Assembly (NCBI GenBank): GCA_934045905.1
Contig: OW203762.1
Span: 17,640,345 to 17,704,344, forward strand
DNA from: Leuctra nigra
Lineage: Eukaryota; Arthropoda; Insecta; Plecoptera; Leuctridae
DNA: 64,000 nucleotides
Direction: 5' to 3'
The position numbers were made by a program, and so were the translations under genes. The notes beneath the pieces were generated by a model that was not told where the DNA came from, searched no databases, and saw only the letters and a program-made list of their open reading frames with translations. Shown here one piece after another: positions 42,894 through 53,946 of the stretch (positions within the stretch are counted from its first letter, which is position 1; the number at the start of each line of letters is the position of its first letter).

Positions 42894-44327
42894 TATTGAG
42901 CGAGCGAAGCGAGCGTCTCCTTTTGGCTCATTTGGCACGGACCTCTGTTTTTTTTTTTTGTTTTTTGTTTTTTTGTTTTTGTTTTTTTCTGTTACTGACG
43001 ATATACAGGTCAGAGTTTTTCTTCGATCGAGCTGAAATTTTGCACACGTGCTTGGACATTCTCTGGGCGTTGCAGACCCTAATTTTTTTGAAATCTACTG
43101 ATTGGTTAAAATTTAAATACACATCTCCTGATAGGTTGAAAAGTGAAAATGGTCTTCGACAAATCTGATCAAACTCATATTTTGGCTATACATGTCTAGA
43201 GTTTTTCCTCGATCGAGCTGAAATTTTGCACACATGTAGAAACAAACTTTTCTGTTTGCAGACCCCAAATTTTTTTGAAATTTATTTATTGGCTAAAATT
43301 TAAATAAACATCTCCTGATGGTAGGTTGAAAAATGAAACTGGTCTTCGATAAATCTGATCAAAATCATATTTTGGCTTTACAGGTCAGAGTTTTTCTTTG
43401 ATCGAGCTGAAATTTTGCACACATGTAAAACCAACCTTCTCTGTTTGCACACCATAATTTTTTTTGAAATCCATTCATTGGTTAAAATTTAAATAAATAT
43501 CTCCTGATAGGCTGAAAAATGAAAACGGTCTTCGATAATTCTGATCAAACTCATATTTTGCATGATCATTAAGACCAATATTGTCTCTTATTTTACAAAA
43601 TTTCATCCCAATCAGTTAAGAACGTATGAACTTATTGACATTTTTAATATCTGTCAGTAAAGAAGTATCGAAATGAATGTTTTCCAGTGCCAATTGAATT
43701 GATTCTGATTTGCTTTATGAACCAGGTGCTTAGATGCTATTTTAAAGTTTCGATGAAAAGCATATACCTACTTTTAAGTTGATATCATAATCAGTGCTCG
43801 AAGTGGGCTGGTATGGGACGGTATGATATACCGGTACTTCTTTACACATTTGATTTCATATCGTTACTTCTCAGAAAAAACTGAATGCTTAAAATCAGAT
43901 ATTCTTGGAAATTTACGTAATTTTAGATTCTAATTTACTCTTATTTCATGGTTATCTTTTGACTGCATATTTCAAGCATAACTATGAACTATGAACATCC
44001 ACTACAAGATAGAGTAAATTCATTATTTAATTTAGTTGTTTCATCAAGGTAAAAGACTAATCTATTACTAATGACATGACAATGGTTGTCAGTCTAATTC
44101 TGGAATCTGGACCCTCATCTAATATCGTACCCCCCCCCCCCCCCCTACCGCACGTGGTATTCTTATGTTACCATACCGCCACTATTTAATTCCTACTTCG
44201 AGCACTAATCATAATCAATTCAATATGGTTGTATATGTTTTCTGTGCGTTATGTACGAATTTACGGTTCGAGAATTTGCACGTACCCGTGCTCGCTCATC
44301 AACGCGTTACACTGAGCGTTTTCCTAG
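42894..44327 (+). mobile_element. Family-1 Helitron-like element, copy B, interrupted by a hAT MITE
   Basis: The ends are as in copy A (TATTGAGCGAGCGAAGCGAGC at the left, terminal hairpin and CCTAG at the right). Three internal units of about 190 bp start with GGTCAGAGTTTTTC (near 43010, 43200 and 43385). Without the nested insertion and its duplicated 8 bp the length is 1010 bp, essentially equal to copy A. Confidence 0.75.
43792..44207. mobile_element. hAT-type MITE, 416 bp, 8-bp target duplication
   Basis: The ends are CAGTGCTCGAAGTGGG and the inverse of TAGTGCTCGAAGTAGG. ATCATAAT flanks it at 43784-43791 and 44208-44215. Copy C, at the same internal position, has the uninterrupted empty site (ACATCATAATCAATTC near 45129), which confirms the insertion. 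It contains a 16-C run at 44130-44145. Confidence 0.93.
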
Positions 44328-44454
44328 TAGTATTTTAAAGTAGTAATACTTTTTATATCTGGTTTTATTGAGTCGATGATTACTTATCCAAACCATTTAT
44401 CAATGCGATACTTTCAGAAGAGGCAATGTGAAAATGAATTGATATACGCTTCAT

Positions 44455-45250
44455 TATTGAGCGAGCGAAGCGAGCGTCTCCTTTTGGCTCTTTTGGCACG
44501 GACCTCTGTTTTTTTTTTTTCCCCCGTTTACTGACGCTATACAGGTCAGAGTTTTTCTTCGATCGAGCTGAAATTTTGCACACATGTAGAGACAAACTTT
44601 TCTGTTTGCAGACCCCAAATTTTTTTGAAATTTATTAATTGGCTAAAATTTAAATAAACATCTCCTGATGGTAGGTTGAAAAATGAAACTGGTCTTCGAT
44701 AAATCTGATCAAACTCATATTTTGGCTATACAGGTCAGAGTTTTTCTTTGATCAAGCTGAAATGTTGTACACATGTAAAACCAACCTTCTCTGTTTGCAT
44801 ACCATATTTTTTTTGAAATCCATTCATTGGTTAAAATTTAAATAAATATCTCCTGATAGGCTGAAAAATGAAAACGGTCTTCGATAATTCTGATCAAACT
44901 CATATTTTGCATGATCATTAAGACCAATATTGTCTCTTATTTTACAAAATTTCATCCCAATCAGTTAAGAACGTATGAAGTTATTTACATTTTTAATATC
45001 TGTCAGTAATGAAGTATCGAAATGAATGTTTTCCAGTGCCAATTGAAAATTGATTCTGATTTGCTTTATGAACCAGGTGCTTAGATGCTATTTTAAAGTT
45101 TCGATGAAAAGCATACACTTTTAAGTTGACATCATAATCAATTCAATATGAATGTATATGTTTTCTGTGCGTTGTGTACGCATTTCCGGTTCGAGAATTT
45201 GCACGTACCCGTGCTCGCTCATCAACGCGTTACACTGAGCGTTTTCCTAG
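44455..45250 (+). mobile_element. Family-1 Helitron-like element, copy C (796 bp)
   Basis: Same termini as copies A and B, in the same orientation as B and only 127 bp from it. It carries two rather than three of the internal 190-bp units, which explains its shorter length. It is closely similar to copy B in the shared parts. Confidence 0.75.
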
Positions 45251-45646
45251 TTAGTCTTAATACCCAAATCAATTCATTGCGCAATACTTTTTCCAAAGCT
45301 TTACTACTGGTCCGTAAGTATAACGTAATTTGTGTTCCTCTAAATGCAGGGTCAAGAGATGTATTCTATATATTTTCTATTCTTGTCTGTGTTTGCATAG
45401 GTCATTATTTAATTGTGGTCTTCTCTACTTCTCTACTTCTACTTCTTATTTTCCTTCTTTTACTTCTCTTCTCAACTTTACACTTCTCTACTTTTTAGTT
45501 TAGTTTTGTGTTGAAAAAACTAAATTGTGTAGTGTGTTTTGTGTTGAGACTTTTTATTTTAGTTTTGTGTTGAAGTTCTATCAGTAGCTATTTAACGTGC
45601 ATTTTTACATGTTTGCTACTGCAGGCTGATAATAATATGCACCTAC
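45251..45646. repeat. Polypyrimidine tract and TTAGTTTTGTGTTGA repeats
   Basis: 45415-45497 is nearly all C and T. It is followed by about three partial copies of TTAGTTTTGTGTTGA up to 45572. No coding exon. Confidence 0.6.
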
Positions 45647-45799
45647 GGCCGGTTTTTCATTACTCTGTTAAATCTCTGTTACCTTTCACTGCTTAGTTTT
45701 ACAATTCCAGTAATGTAATTGGTTGTTGCCGTAGTTCTAATCCATTGTTCTTGTTCGAATCAACTGTTTTAATGTAACAGAGCATTGAAAAACCGACCC
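45647..45799. mobile_element. Small TIR element (about 153 bp)
   Basis: GGCCGGTTTTTCATTACTCT at the left is mirrored by AGAGCATTGAAAAACCGACC at the right. The GGCC start is Harbinger-like, but a target duplication is not clear. Confidence 0.6.
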
Positions 45800-47640
45800 T
45801 TGAAATAGCAATCTGGATTACCTGATTTTTGGGTGCAATTTTGAAATAAAATTTGTTACAAGAATTGCTCTTAATAAATGTAGCTTTCTCGGTGGATACC
45901 TACCTACTATTCTGCTTAATATGTATTTTCTCTGATACGCAGAATCTAGTTCAATACGGAATCAAGCTTTGGCTGAAATTGTCTTAATAATGCTCAAAGT
46001 AAATTGCAACGAGTCCTGAACTAGTGGTCCAGCCCAGCATCCCCCGTAGGTCATCTGGATCTTGACCCGCGGTCATCAACACACAAGTTCAGAGTGGTTT
46101 AAAATTACCATGAACACATCGGGGCTCCAAGTGGGCGACCGGATCGATGAACCCAGCGATTATAGCAGCTTGTAAAATCACTGTAAATCACCGTGTTAAA
46201 TGTGCGCATCGCTACCAAGCCGCGGGTTTTTATTATTAAAAGCCATTACTTTGGTGACACCTCTGGTCGGGGTATGTTGTCTGGCTGGCTGGGGGGAAAG
46301 ACGAGCTTTAGAAAGCAGGCTCGCGACAAAGCCGGAGCTCGGACTATAATCACTTGAAATCACTTGAGCCCGTTTTCCTCTTCCATCCTCTTCAAGGGTT
46401 CTATTTCCTCTACAGAGCGATCTATCTCACTGACCTAGTAAGCTTCATATTCTGATAAGATCTCGTGAGATGCTAGGTTTTTATTAGAGAAGAGTTAACG
46501 TAAGTATTTTTGACATGCTTTATGTGAGAAGTGTAAGGAAAATCATGTTACTTGAAAGTCCATCGGAGATTTCTGCTGACGGAGACAAACGTGTCTCAGA
46601 TGCTTTTATACAACGGATTTGATTTATTACCGAAATCAGTATTTTAGAGGAGGTAAATAAAGAAATAAATTCACCACGATTACAATACTTACTACGACTT
46701 TCTTATAGTTGTTACGTAATTGCCTTGAAAAATTTTAAACTCACAAGGTGAATTAATTTTTTAAACTTTTAATAATAACAGAGAGTTCTATCAGTGTCAC
46801 CATGGATATTCCTCGTCAGTTCTATACACGGCATGTGATGGGCTGTATCATTGACGTAGCTGTCAAAACTGTGATGTTTTGGATATTCCTTTAAGGATGA
46901 CAGATAAGAAGTCGTGATTATTAATTCAATGAAAATGTTATGATATGACGTCACAAATCGAAGGAATTCTGTCAAACACATTTGATTGGTATAATGTATG
47001 AACATGAGATTAAAGCTTTATCAAATTCATATTTAGGTCGATTATATCATATTTAGGTCACTATTGTCGAGTGATTACGACTTCGAGATATCCTCCTCCT
47101 TTAAGTTGTTGTATTGATCGTAACAATAGTAAGTTGAAAGGTCTCTAATATGAGGAAGTGGTTTAATAATGTGTTTTTAAGCTCGGAGTTGTAGTCAACT
47201 AATTGGGTCCAATTGCTCGTTCTGCAAACAACTCTATTAATGAAGTTCGGAATCATAAGCGGCTTAACCCCGACTGTTCAATACATTGCGGCTGCTTGTG
47301 TATTTTGCGGATCATTTTAAATAAGTATCAAGTAATTCTTTACAATTACTGTGAAGTCATAACAAATAAATAATGTACTTGAAAACGGTTGAGATGTAAT
47401 TACGTACAATAGTGTGGTGCTTCGTTGAAATATTTTTATTATGGTTTCAAAAGAAGAATAGAGAATATTGCAGTATCCTACAATCTATATGAAATAAACA
47501 ATTGTATACGCACAAAATGAAAATATAAAGTCCTAAAAATAAAATGAAAAACTTCGAAAAACGATCTTATATTCGTAGTTAAAGTAGGCTGAATTGTTTT
47601 ATAAATTATCGTTATCAATTATCGTGATTATCTTTATTAA
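45800..47640. other. No gene recognised
   Basis: 46020-46330 is less AT-rich but has no usable frame. 46380-46435 contains a pyrimidine-rich stretch ending in CTACAG, a possible isolated splice acceptor. The rest is AT-rich. Confidence 0.3.
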
Positions 47641-48115
47641 CAATATATTAAGGCTTGGTTTAGTAAGGCCTATAATGACATACGGATGCCCTGCGTGGCA
47701 TCCTACCTCAATGTCAAACATGTTGAAACTTGAGCGAGTGCAGAACAGGGCAACAAGGTTCATTACTAAGAGAAGGGATGTGTCCTCGGGAGAGAGGTTG
47801 CGTTTGTGTTCACTACTCTCTATTGAGAATTTAGTGAATGAAATTGATTTAATCTTCTTTAAAAAAATGCTTTTATTCCTTGTGGACCTTGATCCTTATG
47901 TGCGTGTTACAATTAACAATGTCTCTAGATCAAGACATAATTATGTTGGAAGATTGATTCCTCCATTTGCACGTACGGATCTATATTTGCATGCTTTTTA
48001 CACCAGAGTTGTTGCTTCATACAATAGTCTACCATCTAGTTTACGACAAGACTGCACTAACATTAATGATTTTAAACTAAATTTACGGCTGCGAATTTTA
48101 AATAGTCAACAATAG
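47641..48115 (+). pseudogene. Non-LTR ORF2 C-terminal fragment (post-RT region)
   Basis: The frame reads LGLVRPIMTYGCPAWHP, LERVQNRATRFIT and later SLLSIENLVNEIDLIFFKKM. This is the region after the reverse-transcriptase palm that is shared by many non-LTR elements (the VRPI/LEYG-W-P motif followed by E-VQ-RATR). The catalytic RT and endonuclease domains are absent. The frame stays open to its natural stop at 48113-48115, so this is a 5' truncation at insertion rather than decay. Confidence 0.8.
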
Positions 48116-48369
48116 TTTTTATCGACGAGTGCTCACGCACGATTTTGTTATTTATTCTTGATAAGTATATATTTAATTTATCTTTATGGTTGTCTTTTTA
48201 ATGTGTTTTTAATGTATCTGTGACTTTTTGCTCAAGCTGGCAGTGGGGCACATGTTGTTACGGGGCTTTGCTCTATTCCCACTGCCAGTAAACGCATGTA
48301 TAATAATATGTATCCTGTGTATATGTGTTATATATGTGTTTTAAAATAAATAATAATAATAATAATAAC
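47641..48369 (+). mobile_element. 5'-truncated non-LTR retrotransposon tail
   Basis: It consists of the C-terminal end of an ORF2 (see the pseudogene entry), about 250 nt of 3' UTR with GGGCTTTGCTCTATTCCCAC, and an AAT-repeat tail (AATAATAATAATAATAATAA near 48346). It is unlike the 21-26 kb element in sequence, so it belongs to a different family. The clade within Jockey/I/CR1 is not resolved. Confidence 0.8.
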
Positions 48370-49334
48370 TCATACTATCTGATTTTGTTAATCGATTTTT
48401 TCCAAATAACTCCTCTGCCACATTATGTCAAAAATATCGACAACGAAAAATCAATCACACAAGAATTTTCCTCGCGAATCCAAAGACGACGCCTGGCGAA
48501 GTTTTGAAGAAGATCGTTCAGTGATTACATTCTATCATGCAATAAGTTGCTATATTACTTGGCAACGCCATCTGGTGGTCATCTCAGAACGTGTTCGAGC
48601 CCAGGTTAGGTCATCTTGATGGGGAATAAGACAACACGTTTTCGCAAAGATGCAGAGATGAAGTTTTATCAAAATAGGATGAGGAAAGAAGAGGAAAAAA
48701 AACGAGCTAGCGGAAAGTTTTATTGGTTGTTTGCACCGGGTGGTTGTAGCGATACCATGCGGTGATTTTCTCGTATCTACGTTGTTTCGTCAGCTTGGTC
48801 ACGATTTCAACAAAAACCGCTACCAATTGGAGCGTTTCTCTCGTTCTTAGCTAAGCACAATCTAAACTGTTGGCACAATAACGCGAAGAACAATGAGGAA
48901 TGGAGGAGACGACTACTTGTGTCGGGATGTAATCTCTTATCTAGGGATGTGGAGATTGCGAGCAGAAGTCCCCGGTTCGGTTCGAGTTGATACATCGGTA
49001 GGACAAGTCGACGTGTCAACAGATTTTATTTTCACGTAATTACAAATAACGTTTTTTTTATATAAAATGTTTTATTCACATTGTCAATACAGAGTTAATA
49101 ATAAATAATAATGTTTGTAAATAAAGGAATACATAGAGAAATAAGCTCTTTAACCTCCAGTCATAAAAATGATAAGTTAACATGAACATTTCTATCAATT
49201 AATGAAGTTATATAATCAAATACATTTTCAGAAAAAGTGAACAGAAAACCGAACTAATAACGATAGTGCCTATTAAATTGAATTGTATTGTATGCATTGT
49301 CAAAATAGTGGATATTGTAACAAAATTAGTGGAG
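48370..49334. other. No gene recognised; GC-richer block 48720-49020
   Basis: 48720-49020 is less AT-rich and open on its minus strand for 70 codons without any motif. No repeat match was seen within the window. Confidence 0.3.
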
Positions 49335-49490
49335 AAAGAGCCGGTAGTACCAACTAAAAGTTTTAAAGTAAGTTTAAACTTTGGAATAAATTTAACTGTT
49401 TCAATAATTTTGAAGTTTCTGATTGACTGTGCCTCCTATTTAATAACATTTTTGTTAATCTGGCAAAGCTGAACTTAAATCCTTAAAGTT
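49335..49490. mobile_element. Remnant of the 17738-17893 MITE family
   Basis: TTTGGAATAAATTTAACTGT, TTCAATAATTTTGA and GATTGACTGTGCC match the order of the intact copy (TTTGGATTAAATTCAACTGT, TTCAATCTTTTTGA, GATTGGCTGTGCC). The terminal repeats are lost. Confidence 0.5.
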
Positions 49491-51350
49491 TAACCGTGCA
49501 ATTTTTATTATTTCCTAGTCATATAACCTATGTATTTTTATTATGATTCACAAGAGTATTCGACCCTTTAAGGGTATTTTAAAATAGTATTATGCAGAAC
49601 CTTCAGACTACAATTAAATATCAATAATTTAATATAAATTCAACATGAAAAAAATAATATATACATTTTGTTTTAGGACGCAAAACAAGAAAAAGAATCA
49701 ATAAACATACCCCCCAAGCTTTGTTTCGTATCCATTATTACATTGGAATTTGATTAAGGGAGGCACAATATTAAAATACTATGTATTATCGTTGTATTAG
49801 ACATCGTGACCCGGCATCAATGTCGTCCAAGTAAGAAAATGTTCTTATAAAACAGCCGGAGTCGAACGAAGCTAATTAGATTTTATCCGGAATTTCAATT
49901 TGGAAATAGTTTGGAAAGTTTGCTTCGCTGCTCATGTGACAAGAGTAAGAAAACTTGCGGCAGATTGTCAGGACGCTATCTAGCGGAGCACATTGGAAAT
50001 ACTTAAAAACAAATGAGGGGTTGTTCTTGTAGCTCGTACGCAGTTTTGTTATAGAACGATTTGTATAGGCTGAAAGTCAATGTTGTTTGTTTTACTTCAC
50101 ATTGTTTAAAGCACAGAATTGGTCTAATGTTATAAGCTTTTGGGTTGAGAGTCGTCATAAAATCATATTTCTATTCGTTTTGAGAAAAGCTAGAACAGTA
50201 TTATACTATTGGCCTAGTTTCTAAACTTCTGTATCTATTTGACTTTCTCGACATTGTAACATTTTGTATACTTGTATCTTGATCCAGTTTAAAACGTATT
50301 ATTCATTAAAATATTATGGTGCTCGTGTTTCCATACACTTTTAATACACACATTGCATTAAAGTGATGAAATAACCTATGGAAGTACAACGTGACTTTAT
50401 CAATACAATTTAAATTTTGTTAATATGTAGACAAAAACTACATTATACTTTCATATATTTAACCGCAGCTTCGTTTACATTATATCAATATAATTCATTT
50501 TAATATTCGAGGATACGATATACTTAGTTCAAGACCATTATACCACCCAATAAGTATGAAAACAATAATTAAATGATATAATACGTAAATTTTGCATTAG
50601 TTACTGATGTGATGAATGATAAATCTGAGCTATATTAAGATATATTTGTTCTTTGTCAAAGAAATGTTGAGTCACTTGAACATTGAAACCAGGAAATGGA
50701 AAGCTACGACTCTTGACGATCGATTTTAATTAAATAAGGTTATATGCATTCTGCTGCACCATTTTGCATTTAAAATCGATTAAAATTTCATAAACTAATT
50801 AATCTTCCCATCAGTTACCATTTGCCATTGTTTAGATTGTCACTAATAATTTGTGACGTGCAATGACATAAAACTATTGAAAAAACGTCACACATTTTAC
50901 AGGTCGTGATTGATCTCTTTCAGTGGAATAAAATCGGTAAATTTTATTCTTCCATTTTTATTCTTTCGTAAAGTGTTTTATTTGTTTATGGACATGTTTG
51001 CAGAGTTACTAAAACACTATTTATTTAGATTACTTAATAACAAAAAAAAGTACTCTGATGTAGGCACCAAATATTTATTGTAAATTACTGAAAACGTCCC
51101 TACAGTACTTATACCTACCAGAAATAATATCATTACTTTGTGATATTTGTAATTGGCGGTACTTTTGAATCAATGCGATTCTTTTCATGATCCAATCGAA
51201 TGTCAACCAAGTACACAAAAAACATAAAATTTTAAAATTTTTAATTAAAACCATGTTGTTATTTTCTTGTCACTAACACAAACATTTGCACGTTGACTGT
51301 AATGTAGGTATTGTAAATGGAAATCAAACGCCCTTAGGCCTTATGATGTG
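49491..51350. other. AT-rich DNA, no gene recognised
   Basis: No coding, repeat or RNA signal found. Confidence 0.35.
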
Positions 51351-51544
51351 ATATGTCGGTAGCCAAACCCAGCTGTCAAAATCATCCCTCCCACCCCCTG
51401 CCCCTCACAACCACAACCCCCCTCATGTTAACCACCCGTCAACAGAGATAATTCTCAAAAGTGGTGCTCTTGTATCGGCGGGTGATTATTGTTGCGTTCA
51501 ACTAGATCACGTCAACAACAGACTTGTGAGTTGTGATTGTCAAC

Positions 51545-51679
51545 ATGGATGTCGTGTGCATCATCCGGTTCGTCAGACTTTGTTCGATCCGCAAACACTC
51601 ACGGCCGATGAGGACGGGAGCAATCGGCTTTGAGGTGACGCGGAGGATCGTTTTAGAATACTACTCTTCAGTTTGTTGA
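51545..51679 (+). CDS. Candidate small ORF or first coding exon in a CpG-rich block
   Basis: Forty-four codons start at GTCAACATGG, a good insect initiation context (A at -3, G at +4). The protein begins MDVVCIIRFVRLCSIRKHSR. The CpG-rich block (51440-51650) stands out from very AT-rich flanks. GAG|GTGACG near 51635 could serve as a weak splice donor, making this a first exon with 30 codons. There is no recognisable domain. A regulatory CpG-rich element that is open by chance is the alternative. Confidence 0.22.
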   Translation: MDVVCIIRFVRLCSIRKHSRPMRTGAIGFEVTRRIVLEYYSSVC

Positions 51680-51725
51680 GTGGCCGAATTTAATTAACAC
51701 TGTTTTTGATTTTTGGACAGCGTGT

Positions 51726-52331
51726 TTTTGAGTGAGCGTCACCACGGTACTTTTATGACAGTCTCTCTGTATTATTTTGTTTTGTTTCTGCCCAGGAGGC
51801 CCATTCTAGAACGTTTTCTCAATTCCATTATGATGGAATCAGGCTCACGGCCATAAGGATTAATATTGCATGGAATTGAATTCCATCAGAATTAGGAATT
51901 TAAAAGTTCTGGAATAGGGCCCCTGCTCATACCTTTCAGACAATCGATCCAAAATGTTTTGCACACTAACTGTTTTAGGAGCAGTATCATGTAAAGTTTT
52001 TGAATAAGAACCTGTGATTGGTTGAAAATTAAAATTGGAAACAATAGACAGATTACTTAAAATTTTGCATAAGTTTTGCATATTGGGAGTAATATTTTAG
52101 GAGTTAATAACAATTCTCATACAGATATGTTTAAAATTTTAAAAGTAACTGATATTTTACTAACATTTTATGCTTGTTTTGAAATATTTGTCATATTATA
52201 TTCCAAAAAATTGCAAGGACATTACTACTGCTCGTTTGACGTATTCCGTTTCCGCTCTTTCCAAGCTCTGCAGAGCAAAAACTTAAAACTCAGATCAATT
52301 ATCATGCAATACGAAGGCTCGCGTTTTCTAG
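51726..52331 (+). mobile_element. Family-1 element, copy D, with collapsed termini
   Basis: GAGCGTCACCACGGTACT at the 5' end equals copy A. The interior keeps GTGATTGGTTGAAAATTAAA and GGCATTAAG-like phrases, and the 3' end reads GGCTCGCGTTTTCTAGT. Compared with copies A-C the 5' palindrome is reduced to one GAGTGAGCG and the 3' hairpin loop is deleted. A small TIR element sits inside at 51798-51922. Confidence 0.55.
51798..51922. mobile_element. Small TIR element nested in copy D
   Basis: GGCCCATTCTAGAAC at the left and GTTCTGGAATAGGGCC at the right are inverted, and ATTCCATTATGATGGAAT / GAATTCCATCAG-type inversions continue inward. The target duplication is unclear. Confidence 0.5.
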
Positions 52332-53345
52332 TGTTATTTAATAAGAGCACATGCTCTTCCTTAATACTTCACTCTTAATCGACTCTAAATAATGTTGAAT
52401 ATCAGGACCCAACACAGACGCAACGTATTGAGTGATGCGGTTGCGGTCGCTACTTCAATTCACGCCAGTAATGTCATTTTGACAAGAGTTCGTCAACAAA
52501 ATGTCGATTTCTCTCATTGCAATAAATACTGTCGTTTTTCTGTCAGAATCAAATTACTCTAATTCAATAATGAAAATGTCACTGGCCTAAAGCGAAATTC
52601 TGTTTCATGTAATTCAGCAAAATAATATCCTCGGGCCAAAATAATTATAATATTATTTTATGAAAAACTATACCGTAAAACACAGTAAAATATACTCAAT
52701 CATACTGTCAAATGGAAGAACCAATCATATTAATGAATTTCTCCAAAGGGCATTTGAAGCTTCATTGGTGACGTATTCCATGCACATAGGATAAATCTTT
52801 TGACTCCGAAGAAGTGAAATACAACTACCAAACATATATTATTCTCTACCATTAGTACTTATGAGTATTATGACTCATAGTCATGCCTCATTAAATTTGG
52901 TCAATTTAACAAAAATCTAACAACAAGTAAGCCAAACCAAAACGTGCACGGCTGCAATAAATGTGCAAAAGATGTTCATAAAACCTTGTTTTCTGTTCAG
53001 TATTCTTCGCAACGCCAAAATCACACTCTATCTCCAAACTGCTGAAACTAGAAATAATATTGCATGAGTCCACCAAACAGACGTGAACTGGACGATACGG
53101 AATCGCTATATTCACGCAATTTGTAACACCACTTGAAGGATAATTACGACAAGGCAGAAAAGTTCATGAAGAACGACAGTCATCGTCCACGAAAATTACA
53201 CGACTCGTAATTATTCTAAATTAACATTCCATTAATTTAAATGAAATTCCGCTGGTAGCACATCGGAGTGTTAAATCTCGCATAGTTTACCGTCGTGCCG
53301 CTGGAGCTCTGAGGACGTGAAGGTGACGCAGATTCATTAAAGTGC
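52332..53345. other. No gene recognised
   Basis: AT-rich to 53240 and somewhat GC-richer just before the minisatellite. No exon-like frame. Confidence 0.35.
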
Positions 53346-53946
53346 ATCGTTCATGGCGGGAAGACACTTTGGTGTCTTGTCTTTCAACCTGTGTGTTGCT
53401 CAGTCTGACTTGAGAAGACACCTTGGTGTCTTGTCTTTCAACATTCTGTGTTGCTCAGTCTGACTTGAGAAGACACTTTCAACCTCAGTGTTGCTCAGTC
53501 TGACTTGAGAAGACACCTTGATGTCTTGACTTTCAACCTCAGTGTTGCTCAGTCTGACTTGAGAAGACACCTTGATGTCTTGACTTTCAACCTCAGTGTT
53601 GCTCAGTCTGACTTGAGAAGACACCTTGATGTCTTGTCTTTCAACATTCTGTGTTGCTCAGTCTGACTTGAGAAGACACTTTCAACCTCAGTGTTGCTCA
53701 GTCTGACTTGAAAGACACCTTGATGTCTTGTCTTTCATTACAACCTCTGTGTTGCTTAGTCTGACTTGAGAAGACACCTTGATGTCTTGACTTTCAACCT
53801 CAGTGTTGCTCAGTCTGACTTGAGAAGACACCTTGATGTCTTGTCTCTCAACATCTGTGTTGCTCAGTCTGACTTAAGAAGACACCTTGGTGTCTTGACT
53901 TTCAACCTCAGTGTTGCTCAGTCTGACTTAAGAAGACACCTTGGTT
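53346..53946. repeat. 54-bp minisatellite, about 11 units
   Basis: The unit runs TTGCTCAGTCTGACTTGAGA, then AGACACCTTGATGTCTTGAC, then TTTCAACCTCAGTG. Some units are shortened by deletion of the AGACACCTTGATGTC half. Because 54 is a multiple of three, long frames appear on both strands (for example repeated SSQVRLSNTEVESQDIKV), but they lack any start context. Confidence 0.95.

Noticed and set aside
45148..45498. 116-codon frame with a hydrophobic Leu-rich end
   Set aside because: It runs across the 3' terminus of family-1 copy C into a polypyrimidine tract; the hydrophobic stretch is the translated CT repeat.
53346..53946. Direct repeats that could suggest a CRISPR array or a repeat protein
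   Set aside because: Units are contiguous without unique spacers, in a eukaryotic context, and frames are open on both strands because the unit is 54 bp.
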